From the NCBI RefSeq assembly GCF_000835495.1, contig NW_015622547.1:2232001-2296000 (forward strand): a stretch of 64,000 nt of DNA, read 5' to 3'. Below are positions 24,252 to 35,160 of this stretch, one piece after another (position 1 is the first letter of the stretch; the number at the start of each line of letters is the position of its first letter). Source of the DNA: Cladophialophora immunda. Its lineage: Eukaryota > Ascomycota > Eurotiomycetes > Chaetothyriales > Herpotrichiellaceae. The translations under genes were made by a program, and so were the position numbers. Under the pieces are notes generated by a model. That model did not search any database and had not been told where the DNA came from. It worked only from the letters and a program-made list of their open reading frames with translations.

Positions 24252-24362
24252 ATGGCCGATTTCTTGATATATGCGTCTGCGTCTGCGTCTGGGCATTATG
24301 TTTGGGTATGTAGGTATGTAGATTGGCACTAAATTTACCCGTGTGGCCCATGTACCCGGATC

Positions 24363-24368
24363 AATAAA
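24363..24368 (+). terminator. AATAAA polyadenylation hexamer
   Basis: A canonical AATAAA lies about 110 nt after the LtrA stop codon, a plausible position for 3' end formation. Fungal signals are loose, so this is suggestive only. Confidence 0.5.
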
Positions 24369-24640
24369 GTCTACCCGAAGCTTTTGAGATAGCATACGAA
24401 AGGTCCGAATAGCATGCACGCGAGCGAGTAAGCATACTGAGTCCAGGGAGTTCTTTCGTCTAGGCGATGGAGAAGGCATCCCGGCTTCGTGGGTCGGAAC
24501 ATTGACATGGTGACTATACGGCCATCTAAAGCAACGCCTTCCTGTTACGAAGGATTCTTTTCTGGCGACTGGACTGGGACAATGGCCCAGGCGACGACGT
24601 CTCTCTAAGTTATGTATGGTGATTAGATCCCACGGACGAC

Positions 24641-24692
24641 CTAACTAGCTAGCTACCTACATAGCTACATAGCCACATAGCTGCCTACATAG
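24641..24692. repeat. Degenerate TAGCTACA tandem repeat
   Basis: Imperfect tandem copies of CTAGCTAC/ATAGCTAC run up to the stop codon of the minus-strand gene that begins at 26495, so they fall in its 3' untranslated region. Confidence 0.75.
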
Positions 24693-26495
24693 CTACTTCC
24701 ACATCCCAGCCGTGGACGCACGCCTACTCCCACCGCCATTCCACCTCACGTAGTCCTGGTGCAGCGGCATCGTCACCGCGCCGGTGCCGTGATGCAGCGG
24801 GTAAGGCAGCTTTGCCGCTTCCTGCGACTGGAGTCGTGGCTTGGGTTCAGACTGCGATGGTGGAGGCTGCCGTGAGCCAGGAGTTGAGCTTGGCAGACTC
24901 GCAGTCCTTGCTCTCGCACGGGTAAGAACCAGCTTGTCCGCCTCCGCGTCCGCCATGCTCACGGGCGATGAGACCAGCTGGTGACGATGCATCTGGTGAA
25001 CGTCGGGAGAGGGGCTCTGCTGCCCACCAAGAACAACAATAGCAGCCGATGAGCGAGTACGAGTGTGGCCGGCGCGAGGGGAGGGATTCGTCACATGGGA
25101 AGATTGGCGCGGTGAAGGTGGACCAGAAGAAAGAAAGGTAGATGGTGCGGGTGCGGGTCCAGGATATGCCTGGTACACACAGCCCGAATGCGTGTAGTTG
25201 ACGGGGTTGATTAGTCCTGGAGAATGCTGCGCGTTGGTGGTGCTTGTTGCTGGGCCTGTCATGGTTGAGAAACCCGCGACCACGGGCGTCGAATCCAACT
25301 CGACCGCACTGGTTGCCGCAAGGAGTTCACTCATCGACGCCGCTTCTGCCGCCGCGGTGGAGTAGTGACGCTGGTAGCGCGAGGCACGCCGAGGTCGCTG
25401 TCTCAGGGACGACGAGGCATCTGTGGAAAGTGTTGAGGGGGCCGTGACGGGCGAGGTGGGAAGTTCGACGGCTTCGACGGTGCAACTGTACGCCTCGAGC
25501 TCGGCTGGAGCAGCACTCACAGGATACGATGACGCGCGTGTCGACAAAGGTGCATGGGCAGGATTGTTGGGCAGTTCTGGTAATCCAGGTAGCACATCGG
25601 CACGACTCTCCTGTCGGCCAACCGGCACATTGTGGACGGCCACAGCTGGCATTTCGTGGTATCCTAGAGCGTCGAATTGGCCTGAGCCAATCATCGCACT
25701 GACGGGCGTTGCAGAACTGTGCTGATCAGGGATTGGGGCACACGATACACTCGACGCAGCTCCCACATACCCAGAGGTAAGGTGCTGGCTGTCGGTATTG
25801 CCTCCGAATGGCAATCGACTGGACTCTGCTCGTGGCGTTCCCCATTGACCGTCTAAGACCGAGTGCCTGCCGGACGAAGTTCGATGAGGCGTAGCATCTG
25901 GATTTGGGCCAAGGTCGGCGAGATCCTGTGCACTGACAGCGCCATCCGACAGGTATTGGTAATGGAGCTCGTGGGACGTTGGACTCTGCCATGACGATGC
26001 ATGCTGATGATGCGGCGGCCTTCGGGCAGGAGGTGCCTGCACAGCAGTATACCGCTGTGGCCCATGAGCGGGTTGATTCCCATACGGTTGCGGAATCGAT
26101 GGAGACATGATGGGTGACGGCGGCGAAGGAGGCCGGCCTGTGGATGCTTGTATATTCGGAGCGGGATGGGCCACGGGGTATACATTCAGTGCTGTCTGAG
26201 GTAACGGCGGCGATATGGGCGCCAGCGGGCCAGACCAGTGACCATACGACTGAGCATTGTGTGGCCCTGGATATGAATAATGGTGTTGTGGAGGCGAGAC
26301 TGGAGTGGGAGGGACTGGTGGAAGAGGATATGGACGAGCATACGCCGGGTTGAACTGACTCGAGAGACCTTGAGGTGGTTGGTAGCCTTGCGACGATGTC
26401 GATGTCGTCGTCGAAAGCAGCAAGTCTCCTGGGTTTGCCGCCAGGTTATACACATCCCTCATGAATATCATCGACTTCCTGGCGAGGGACGACAT
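24693..26495 (-). CDS. Disordered Ser/Pro/Thr-rich protein, family unknown
   Basis: A single open frame of 600 aa has no domain I recognise. The N-terminus (MSSLARKSMIFMRDVYNLA) is the only ordered-looking part. Residues 35-170 are rich in Pro, Tyr, His and Gln. The rest is Ser/Thr/Ala/Pro-rich, with proline-directed Ser sites (TPVSPP, SPRQSS). The frame is fully open over 1.8 kb with fungal codon use and no stop, which supports coding. It lies about 800 bp downstream of a C2H2/Zn2Cys6 regulator on the same strand. It could be an intrinsically disordered regulator or scaffold; no function is assigned. Confidence 0.65.
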   Translation of the reverse strand: MSSLARKSMIFMRDVYNLAANPGDLLLSTTTSTSSQGYQPPQGLSSQFNPAYARPYPLPPVPPTPVSPPQHHYSYPGPHNAQSYGHWSGPLAPISPPLPQTALNVYPVAHPAPNIQASTGRPPSPPSPIMSPSIPQPYGNQPAHGPQRYTAVQAPPARRPPHHQHASSWQSPTSHELHYQYLSDGAVSAQDLADLGPNPDATPHRTSSGRHSVLDGQWGTPRAESSRLPFGGNTDSQHLTSGYVGAASSVSCAPIPDQHSSATPVSAMIGSGQFDALGYHEMPAVAVHNVPVGRQESRADVLPGLPELPNNPAHAPLSTRASSYPVSAAPAELEAYSCTVEAVELPTSPVTAPSTLSTDASSSLRQRPRRASRYQRHYSTAAAEAASMSELLAATSAVELDSTPVVAGFSTMTGPATSTTNAQHSPGLINPVNYTHSGCVYQAYPGPAPAPSTFLSSGPPSPRQSSHVTNPSPRAGHTRTRSSAAIVVLGGQQSPSPDVHQMHRHQLVSSPVSMADAEADKLVLTRARARTASLPSSTPGSRQPPPSQSEPKPRLQSQEAAKLPYPLHHGTGAVTMPLHQDYVRWNGGGSRRASTAGMWK

Positions 26496-27300
26496 ATTGC
26501 CGGATCGTCATATCCCGGACGGCGTTTGCAGGTGGTTCGCGACAAAGATCTGAGCAGCGCTGGCGGTCAGGAGCTTTTAGGGATGTGCCAGGACATTTGC
26601 CAGACTTCCATCCCGTGTGTAGACGGCCTCTCCTCGTATTCCCAAATTGGCGGAAAGGGGCCAACACCAACGACTGTTCTATCCTGGATCCACTACTGGC
26701 GCCACGGTGCTCGGAATAGTAAGGCTGAGCAGGCTGGGAGACACTGCCAAGGGAGTCTCGGCCAATAAAGCGCTGGCCTGATTGCGAACAAGGCGTTTGG
26801 GCTTGCTTCCAGGCTCAGCCGTATCTGTGCCATGTCGTCAAATAGTTGCTTGCCGAGCAGTCTCCTGTCTAACCTCGCCGTCGCAGGGGGCATTCGCAAA
26901 TTGACGATTGAGCCCTGCGGGAGATCTGTTGGTGCGTGACTGCGCCTGTGGCAGCGACTATTTCAATACAATGCAGTCGAGCTCCCAGATTCAGACACCT
27001 GGCCCGGTTGCTTTATGCTAATTTGGAGGCGCCTTGGTTGGCTAGGCTGGGAAGAGCCTCACGCGTCCACACTGATGTGTCTGGAACATGCGTCTGTGGG
27101 ACATCTTTCGCTGTCATCCTCAGCCTTGCAACATACGACCTTTGAGAACGGCAACGGCGTCGTCCCATAATGTGCAGGCTGCTTTCACTGTTCCCTACTA
27201 CGCCATTTCGCAAGCTAGAACCAGCGACCACAGACGGCGAACAAAAGCAAGCAGAGGACCGAGTTCAGTCACCACAATGTGACCGGACCAAAGGCAATGC
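26496..27300. other. Intergenic region upstream of disordered-protein gene
   Basis: About 800 bp between the start codon of the disordered-protein gene and the last exon of the zinc-finger regulator. No coding signature is visible in six frames. Confidence 0.45.
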
Positions 27301-29904
27301 TCAACGAGCCAGGCCGGCTCCATTTCTGGACCACCTGTATCTGGCTAAAACGAAGGTCAATTGCTTTTCTGTGTCCCGTGGATTGCTCCTCCTGCCCTTG
27401 GCAAGGGCTATGGCTGATCGCATCACACTGGACTGCTCGTCAGCATCGACTAGGCTCGGTCGGAGGGAAACAGATTGTGCTTACTTGCGGAACTGGCGCT
27501 GATAGTCCGTTGGAAGAGTGACGAAACATGCTTCTGTCGCTCTGATGACTGCCTCGCAGGCAGCCAGGATCGCATTCCCAGAATCTGCCTGTAGACGGTA
27601 CGCGACCAGCAGGAGAAGAAGGCTGCCGTGGAGGAGTTGGATACCAAAGAAGTACGGCATGAAACTGATGTCCGGGTCACATTCCAGAATCTGGGTAACG
27701 CACTCAGAGGCAGCCATTGTGTGCGACATGGAGTCTTTGAAGCCCAGTGAAGAGGTCCAGCTGTAACATTCCGTCAGCTCTGTATCCAGGTAGGCAAAGG
27801 AAAAAGGGTTCATGATGTGACTCTTCGCCGCCAACAAACACCAGGTGGACTTACAAATCGGCGTCCTCAAAGAGACAAACTGGATCCCACTTTGAACCCA
27901 CCAGGATCCTGAGAACGCTCACAATGTGGCTCGCGTACCCAGCAACAGTCTTAGCAATGTGCGTTGCTTCAGACTCTTCTGCCACCGCGGCGGAAGACGG
28001 CTTCCACCCGGAATCTTTCTCGGAGTCGTTCTCGGCGTATATTCTCGCGGTCACCCGATCCAAAGTCGCTTGGTAGTGATCAAGCTCACGCAGGATTTGA
28101 CGTTCTTGTGAACTCCAGATCGACGCCCCCGAAAGAACGGGATGGAGGCGGGACCGGTTCCAATCCAGGAGCGTACCACAGTGGACCATCAACGGCAAGA
28201 AGAATTCGAAGAGGCCCACTCCCGAAAAGATCTTGGGAGGCCCATGTGAGCGTCCAGTCCCGGAAGGTAGTAACATGCATCGAGGCCCTTCAGCACGAGT
28301 ACCGTGGCTGTGTGGCTGCGCACCGGATTGCCAGGTGACATCGTCGAGCGGCAGCAGCAGATCTCTGCATTCGGCTTCCAACAGTGCGAGCGGCCTATTG
28401 TAACACAATGCCAGATGTCGGTCCATCAGGAACAAGAGCCACCACGTCCGGCGACGCTCCTCTCGCTGGACTTCGTTGATGAAGTCTCCCTCAGCGTGCT
28501 GACTCAGGGAACACTTGCAATTCAGGCTGGTTGATCCATTCCCTGCATCGTATGGCATTATGGTGGACTGCACCTCCTCATTCAACTTCAAATCTCTCGC
28601 CAGGTTGAAAGCCACACTCCACCTGGTGGGGAGTCAGAAATGGTCATGCCATCGCCGATAGTCCGAGTATTGACTTACCATCTGATGCTTGCCGCCTTCT
28701 TCTCACTCCCTGAAATCACCGAGGAAACATGGATAAACGCGATAATATAGTCCATGCCCCAGGACTCAGGGAAGGTATCGTTCGGGATGTCCAAAGCTCG
28801 AAGGAGGTCATCATTGCTCCATCCCGATTCCGAGCCAAAGATGGGAGGCAACCCCAAGTCTTCCTGTCTCAACAACGGCTCATATCTGGCGGGATTAAGC
28901 AGTCGATACGTGAGCAGACTCAAATACTTGCAGACTCGATCCTTCTCCTCGGGCCCACTAAACAAGCCCAGAGCTTTGTCGCTGAAGGCAGCCACAAACA
29001 GCATGCTGCCCAAGAGCGCCGGATGAGTTTGACGGGGCTGAGAAGGGTCGAGGACGTCGATCCGGCGCAAGATGAAGTTGTGGATGTGGTGGCATGTGGG
29101 ATGCATGCGACTGAGAAAGGCGCTCGAGAAGTAGGTGTCCAGGAGGTCGCAGGCAAGACCAGATCCAAAATCCCTATCCAGGAATGGCGACAGGTACTGC
29201 AGAACAGGGTATTTGCATTGCGCAAACGCCTGGCTGCTCGGTGTAGGCGCCTCGCGGGAATCAGCTATAGAGGGCAATCTATAACTATAAGGATCCAATA
29301 TGTGAAACGTCGGAGAGACGTATGTCGATGGGATGACTGAGAAGTCCTTGCCGCCGTCGAAATCCACCGATCGAGTCTCGGGATTCGAAGCCAGCGCAAG
29401 GTGAAGCATCGCCGCAGTGTTCTCTGGCGAGGAAATCGGCAGCGCCAATCGGTCGTCTGGGGTCTTAGCAGCACCCAGCGAGAGATCTTCCGATTCTTGG
29501 ACGGCCACTCGGCCCCGTGGCTGTTGTCCGCCTGAGGATGGTGGTGGCGACGGCGAGGGAGCTGAAGCATTCTCTCGCGGTTCCTCCGAGACGGACATGG
29601 CTGGAGGAGGATGCGCCCACGACGCCCTGTCATCCCCACGGCTTTGGTCATAAGAACATTGTTCCTGAAGCTGTTCACAGCGGGTGCAGGGGTTGGTCCC
29701 CGTGCAGCGGATCTTGGACTTGCGGCATTGATTGCATGCGCGGAACTTTTCGTTGATGATTCGGTGGAACGGCCGCTCTTCTGCGTGGTTCAGGTGTGTT
29801 TTGAGATGGCGACTCAAGCTGTCGTTGCGAGAAAAGGCGCGACCGCACTCGGGACACGGCGCTGAGGCAGGAGTTCGGCGGCGGACAACCTTGGTCGAGC
29901 CCAT
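27301..29904 (-). CDS. C2H2 + Zn2Cys6 transcription factor with XlnR-like C-terminus
   Basis: This is a nuclear regulator with two DNA-binding modules in tandem: a C2H2 finger ([20 protein letters not shown], residues about 17-37) and a Zn2Cys6 cluster ([11 protein letters not shown] then [11 protein letters not shown], about 57-83, spacing 2-6-5-2-6). Four exons on the minus strand, 29904..28679, 28622..27855, 27760..27485 and 27427..27301, give 798 aa. The middle is a fungal-specific transcription factor domain (about 230-600). The last exon follows a 57-nt intron and encodes [13 protein letters not shown] to [13 protein letters not shown]. It matches the end known from XlnR/Xyr1-type regulators; stopping at the TAA inside the intron would lose it. 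The regulated pathway is unknown. The sugar porter lies directly upstream on the same strand. Confidence 0.88.
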
Positions 29905-30467
29905 TGTCTACCATGGGGACTTGGTAGCGGTCATTGTGGCTCATTGTCGTTCCCTGGTTGTAGCTGGATAAAGAAGAAAGATAGAGACGAAGAGGTTGAC
30001 GATTGACGGTTGACGGCGCCCGGTGGGCAGCGGCTTTTCCGTGGTCGATGGATGGCACTGATTGCCGCCCACAATCCTCGTGTGTTCCCCCTGTTCAACC
30101 CCGCAAGCCACGATGCAACTAGTTGGTCATTGCCACGCGCGGGGAGGCAAGAGAAGGGGGCCATTTGGCTGGATGGACGCTCTACGTCTGGGGAATGCTG
30201 ATCATGGCGCAAGATCAACCTTCCGGTACATAATGGCCAAGCGGGGGAAGGATAGTGTTGAGACTGATTGTGTTCGTATATATGGATATATCAATTTGCT
30301 GTATTAGAGACTATGGAGAGAAGTGTTGATCTAACAGTGCAATCTGCGCCCGAAAGGCCATATGTCCACGCAGACGGGCTCCCTTCCCTTGTAACTAAAC
30401 CCATTCAACTAGTATCTCAGCTCGCTCAGTCGCAGGAAACTTGTGGGGGAAGTGTTCAGCCTCAAGT
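29905..30467. other. Intergenic region, regulator promoter
   Basis: About 560 bp between the zinc-finger regulator start and the sugar porter stop. No gene is seen. Confidence 0.5.
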
Positions 30468-32570
30468 TCACCCTTTGACCTTTTCCTCCTCCGTCTTCCC
30501 TGCGGCAACTTCGACATGGCCATCATGGTCAATCGAACCACTCTTCAAGTCTCGTTTAACATCTTCCACCGTGTAGTGCTTTTCGCGCGCTGTCTCCACC
30601 ATTCTGTCAAGTCTGGACTGGCCAGGTCTGGTATGCCACGGCCTGGGTCCGCCGTGCGAGAACATCTCCTCAATCTCCTCCAGCGACTTGTTGCATGTCT
30701 CAGGATATGTGAAGTAGAATTGGATCGCACCGAGAATGCACAGACACCCAAAGACAATAAACAAGCCCCACTTGATATTTTGGAATCCAGGCGGAATGTA
30801 GAGGCCGAGAGCGAAGTTAAAGAGCCAGTTACCCAGAGCCGCAATGCCCATTCCGGTGGCTCGGGTTTCCAGACTCCAGACTTCGGCGGCGTACACCCAG
30901 CAGACCGGTGCGAGGGTCAGCGCGTAGATGATGATCAAGAGGTAGGAAAAGGCGATGACTGTGTTAGCCTTTGCGCCCGTGACTTTGATGACCACTGATT
31001 CTTTGTCAGTATCCATCCTGGAGGCGGTACGGCGCACTTCTGGAGTGCGAGACGACCAGTTGAGCGGAGGGAGAGCTCACCGTTGGGATTGCCACCAACG
31101 CCGCCGGGTACACTCTCTCCAGCAGACAGTATACCACCAACCACGAAATGACACGCACCCATGGCGAGAGCTCCATAGACGAGCAGTGGTCTGCGGCCAG
31201 TCCTGTCAATGTAGAAGAACATGACAGTTGTAAAGACGATAAACAGGGCATACTGCACACCAGAAGCGATCAAGTTGATGTTCCCAGTAAGCCCGGCCCT
31301 GGTCAAGGCTGTTAGCCAAACATTCACCTGGAAACCGTACCCTGATCTCTTCAGACCGGGGTTTTCTCCTCAAAGCGTCCTCCCTGGCTTCAAACCTCCA
31401 GAACAAGATTTCGACTTACATCATAAAGATATACACCACGTAGTACGTCATGACATTCGCACCTGAATCAAGATCAGCCTTGTGAAGCCACCTTCCACTA
31501 TCTTCAAGTTCGCACCTGAGTTCTGCTGCCACATTTGGACTGTAAAGCCTGCAAGGGTTCGTTTCCACATTCCGTTGAGTACAAACTTGCGCCAGCCTGC
31601 AGGGGCGAGCCGTTCTGCAGCAAGGGTTGTGGTGATATCCTCCCACTCGGCGACGACGAGAGGGTCGGTGATGTCTCCCTTGGCTTGAATTTTTGCAAGA
31701 GTTCTGATGGCTTCATCAATTCTGTCGACTTTCGCCAGCCAACGAGGAGAGCGAGGCAGGAACGGCAGTCCACACATCAGGAAGACGCAGGGCACAAATT
31801 GGATTCCCCATGCCGTTCGGAAACTGGCTGCTCCGTCGATAAAGCTGCACCCGTATCCGATAAAGTACATGATCAAGATACCCCATTCTCAACGGTCGTC
31901 AGCAAAGTACATCTCAAGGTAAACCCAAACTCACCTATAGCAAGTTGCTGGATGATGATGAGGGCGCCGCGTTTTTCCTTTCGGCTGATTTCTGCGAGAT
32001 AGACAGGCACTTGCGAGCTGGTAATGCCGACAGTGATCCCGTTCAGAACTCGTCCAGCAATAAGAGAGCCGATGCCCGAAGTTCCCGTCTGTCATTTTCA
32101 ACAAAACAGATTAGTGTCTTGTTACCACAATAAGCCGTAGAAACTTAGAGCGTTCTCGGTCCTTACCTGTACTGCCGTACCACAAAGCCAGAAAAGACAG
32201 GCAAACATGATCGAATCTCTTCTTCCAATTTTGTTCGACACAGGACCCGCAATGATGGATCCTACCACCGATCCAGCCTGCAAACACCTGTTAGCTCGTC
32301 TCGACCTTGATGGAACGTCACGAAGGAGAACGTACTGCCAATGCGGAACCAATCGCGCCTTGAGTAACACCTGCTGGTTTGTTGAACTTTTGATTATGAG
32401 CCATCTTGTTTCCGAAAGATAGGCCAGGAACTTACAAAGTCATTGTACTGTTTTGTGCCAATGATCGCTGACATGGAGGAGATATCAAAACCAAACAACA
32501 TCCCTCCCACCGTGGCTATGAAGGCCACAAAGTAGGTATTGTATATCTTGGGGAACTTGATAAGAGCCAT
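30468..32570 (-). CDS. MFS sugar porter (hexose/pentose transporter)
   Basis: This is a 12-helix sugar:proton symporter of the plasma membrane. Eight exons on the minus strand are 32570..32436, 32386..32336, 32277..32167, 32088..31935, 31887..31516, 31462..31420, 31298..31081 and 31000..30468; every phase joins, giving 538 aa. Family signatures are present: GGMLFGFDISSMSA in helix 1, NKIGRRDSI in loop 2-3, GRVLNGITVGITSSQVPVYL in helix 4, PRSPRWLAK in the central loop, DRTGRRPLL in loop 8-9, and PETCNKSLEEIEEMF at the end. Internal exon 6 is only 43 nt. The substrate cannot be read, but a zinc-finger regulator with an XlnR-like tail sits next to it. Confidence 0.93.
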
Positions 32571-34496
32571 AGCGAGGAATATGCTACCTACCACTCCTGG
32601 ACCAAAGGCAAGGTTCGAGAACTCAGGTAGAAGACAGCAGTAGAGCGGGAAGGCAGAAGAAGCTGGTTTATATCTCCCATATTCGTCCCCTTAAACCCAC
32701 ACCACGGAGGCTGTAGGTTGGGAAATTTGCAGACGATCAAATTTGGTCTGGAAGGAGGTACCGTTTCCGCCAATGAAAGAGAAATCTTCCTTGCAACCGA
32801 AGGGACTTGGTGCAGAAGGCTTCGTGGCCAGGGACACCAGGGAGATGGACCATGTTACATAAACATTCTCGAAGAGTACCCTGGATCAACAATGCATCAG
32901 CGGAGGATACACGGCAGAATCTGGCAACATGATGCCTCGAAATCAGCGATCACAAACGGCAGGTCACTCGCTTCGTTTCAAGCTTATTTGCAGTTCAACC
33001 CCCAGAAAAACTTGTATCGGTTTGTGGAGGCGGGTAGGCGCTTTTCTCCCACAAGATGGAGTGTCTGTACACATCATCAGCTGTATAGACTAGCCCAAAG
33101 AGGGATCTTCGCGGTGGTGGGCGATTGATCGGCATTTTGTGGTGATGTCTTTTTCGGTCGATCGCTAGACCCCATTCCAAGCCACCGGACAATATCCTGC
33201 CATGACAGTTGGAGATCTCGTGGAAGACTGATGATCACTTTGGACGACCGGCAGCGAGCTCCGCGTGGGCGCAAGGCGTCTTTAGGAATGCGTCATGCAG
33301 CCTGACCTGGAAATGTATTCCAATGGGCGTAATTGCATCTGATGTACTATATTGCAGCTATAGCTCAGAAGACGGGCTGCCGGTGGTCCACGATACGAAA
33401 ATATCGTAAAGAATAATCTGTTCCAGGGGATATCTAGGGAGTTTCGGTGGGTAAACCACCGTATTATAGAGTTGTACATGTATTTTTGAGAGCCAGGCTG
33501 CGGGTAGCTTCATGTTTGAGAACAAGCTTCTGCATCCCGTTCACTGATGCATATCCACTGGTAGTAGATGACGGTAGTGGTTGGTGGCGATGGCGAAAGA
33601 AGCCTTTTCCTCACGCTCAGGCATGGTGCCAGGCTTGGGGGCCGCAGTAACCGAGGGGAAGGGACTATCCGACCTGGTCTCTCTCCTCAGGCGTCGGTGG
33701 CGACGTTGACTGTTGGATCGTCATTGGCAGTTCGTGTTGTAGCACGTACAGCGTCGCGTCGAGGTCTTCAGGACAGAGATGAGTCGCGTTGACAGAAATA
33801 TAGTAGTTGAGTGAAGAAGCCAAAGAGGCGAAGTCTCAAAAGTGCTGGTAACGTGACCTCGCACCACGTGGTTTTCAATGGTCTTGATGTCACGTGTAAT
33901 GACGTAATGGCCATTTGGTGCCCACAGTTGACGCGGAGGTTCATCGTCCCTGCCAATTTCTCACCTCATATCATCAACGACGTACAGCAACCATATCTTG
34001 TCTATAAGCGGCAGTAAGCAACTCAAGGCCCTTTGCTCTTTTGAGAGGATGTTGCTCGCTATCCCGCGCCCCATGTACGAAGTCAAAGTGTGGTCGCAGA
34101 ACCATTCTGCAGCGAAGATACAATTCTTGTTGCTCACAAGCGAATACTAACCACTCGTATCTATGCGACCTCGAAAAAGAAAGGGGCTTGTCACCGATCT
34201 ATGCTGGCAGAAGCTCGTGATAGTAGGGCTACAAGCATGGCACCCACAAGCCGTGGGTTTTGCAGACGAAAAGGACAAGCTGCCAGAATGCTCATATGTG
34301 GGAGAGGATACGTGATCCCAAGGTATACACGAAGAGCAAGTACTTGATGTTGAAAGGTAATTGACATGTGAAAATGACAATCGTGGAAGGGTCGAGGAAT
34401 TCTGGTCAAGTCCCTTCCCAAATCGAACCACCAGAAAACATTCATGACTTGCGGATGGCCTTCTCTGCCATTGACTTCCATCCTCCACGTGAGTGC
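32571..34496. other. Long intergenic region
   Basis: About 1.9 kb between the sugar porter start and the VOC gene stop. Frames are short and unconvincing. It contains the CACGTG/TGACGTAA cluster annotated separately. No gene is supported. Confidence 0.45.
33865..33907. promoter_or_regulatory. Cluster of two CACGTG sites and one TGACGTAA
   Basis: CACGTG at 33865-33870 and 33891-33896 and TGACGTAA at 33900-33907 fall within 43 bp of intergenic DNA. These are typical bHLH and bZIP/CRE-type sites. They lie about 1.3 kb upstream of the sugar porter start, so the target gene is uncertain. Confidence 0.45.
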
Positions 34497-35160
34497 TCAC
34501 GCATCGTCAAGATTAGGCGGCCCTCTGGGGCCAATATCCGGTCTGCGCTTCAGATTGGCTTCTGGCTCTCCTCGCCTGATCCTATCGATGAAGTCTTCTG
34601 GGTCGAAATCCACCCCGATCGGATTCTCCGCGAATTCCTTGCCCATCATGTACTCAGTGGCCTCAGCGGGCGTGTCAAAACAATCCACTTGAGTCTCCAG
34701 CATGTTTCCGTCCGGGTCCTTGTAGTAGATCGAGATTGTTGGGCCATGGTTGACGCACCAAGCCGGCAGGAAACCCTTGGCCTTGCGCTGGCGATACGAC
34801 AGCAGGAGATCCGACAAGCTTGCGAAAGTGAAGGCAATGTGGTGCAATCCCGCGCTGGCATTGACTTTTGGCCCAGTCTCCGGAAGCTGAACCAGGGCGA
34901 TGCGGTGGTGCTCGTGGTCGTAGGTGATGAAACAAAGGAAATCGTTCCCGTGGGTGACATGGGCCCCGAGGAAGCTGGTTTCTTGTCGGCATCGAAGCAG
35001 ATTATGCAACTAAGAGCGTGGATGGGAAAACTTACGTCGTATAGAAATCCACCATCTCCTTCAACTTTCCGGTGCGCAAGACGACGTGAGCCAGGAAAGA
35101 TGGGCTCAACACCTTGTCGCTCGGGGCATCAAAATCGACAACTGCTGGGAGGGATCCCAT
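34497..35160 (-). CDS. VOC-fold extradiol dioxygenase-like protein
   Basis: This is a single vicinal-oxygen-chelate (glyoxalase/BphC-like) protein. Exons 35160..35036 and 34974..34497 on the minus strand (61-nt intron) give 200 aa. The three expected metal ligands are visible: His in FLAHVVL (residue 25), His in AGLHHIAF (about 87) and Glu in DPDGNMLETQ (about 137). These match the 2-His-1-Glu set of extradiol dioxygenases. At 200 aa it is a one-module form, shorter than two-module bacterial BphC enzymes. The substrate is unknown. It is divergent from the salicylate-hydroxylase-like gene and may act with it on catechols, but that is inference. Confidence 0.85.

Larger units (their letters stand above)
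24252..24692. other. Convergent 3' flank
   Basis: This lies between the LtrA stop and the stop of the disordered-protein gene. It contains a likely polyadenylation hexamer and a degenerate TAGC/TACA repeat; no gene is supported. Confidence 0.5.

Noticed and set aside
22887..24479. 530-codon minus-strand frame
   Set aside because: It is antisense to the LtrA gene, whose membrane helices and family motifs are clear; the minus frame has biased shadow composition.
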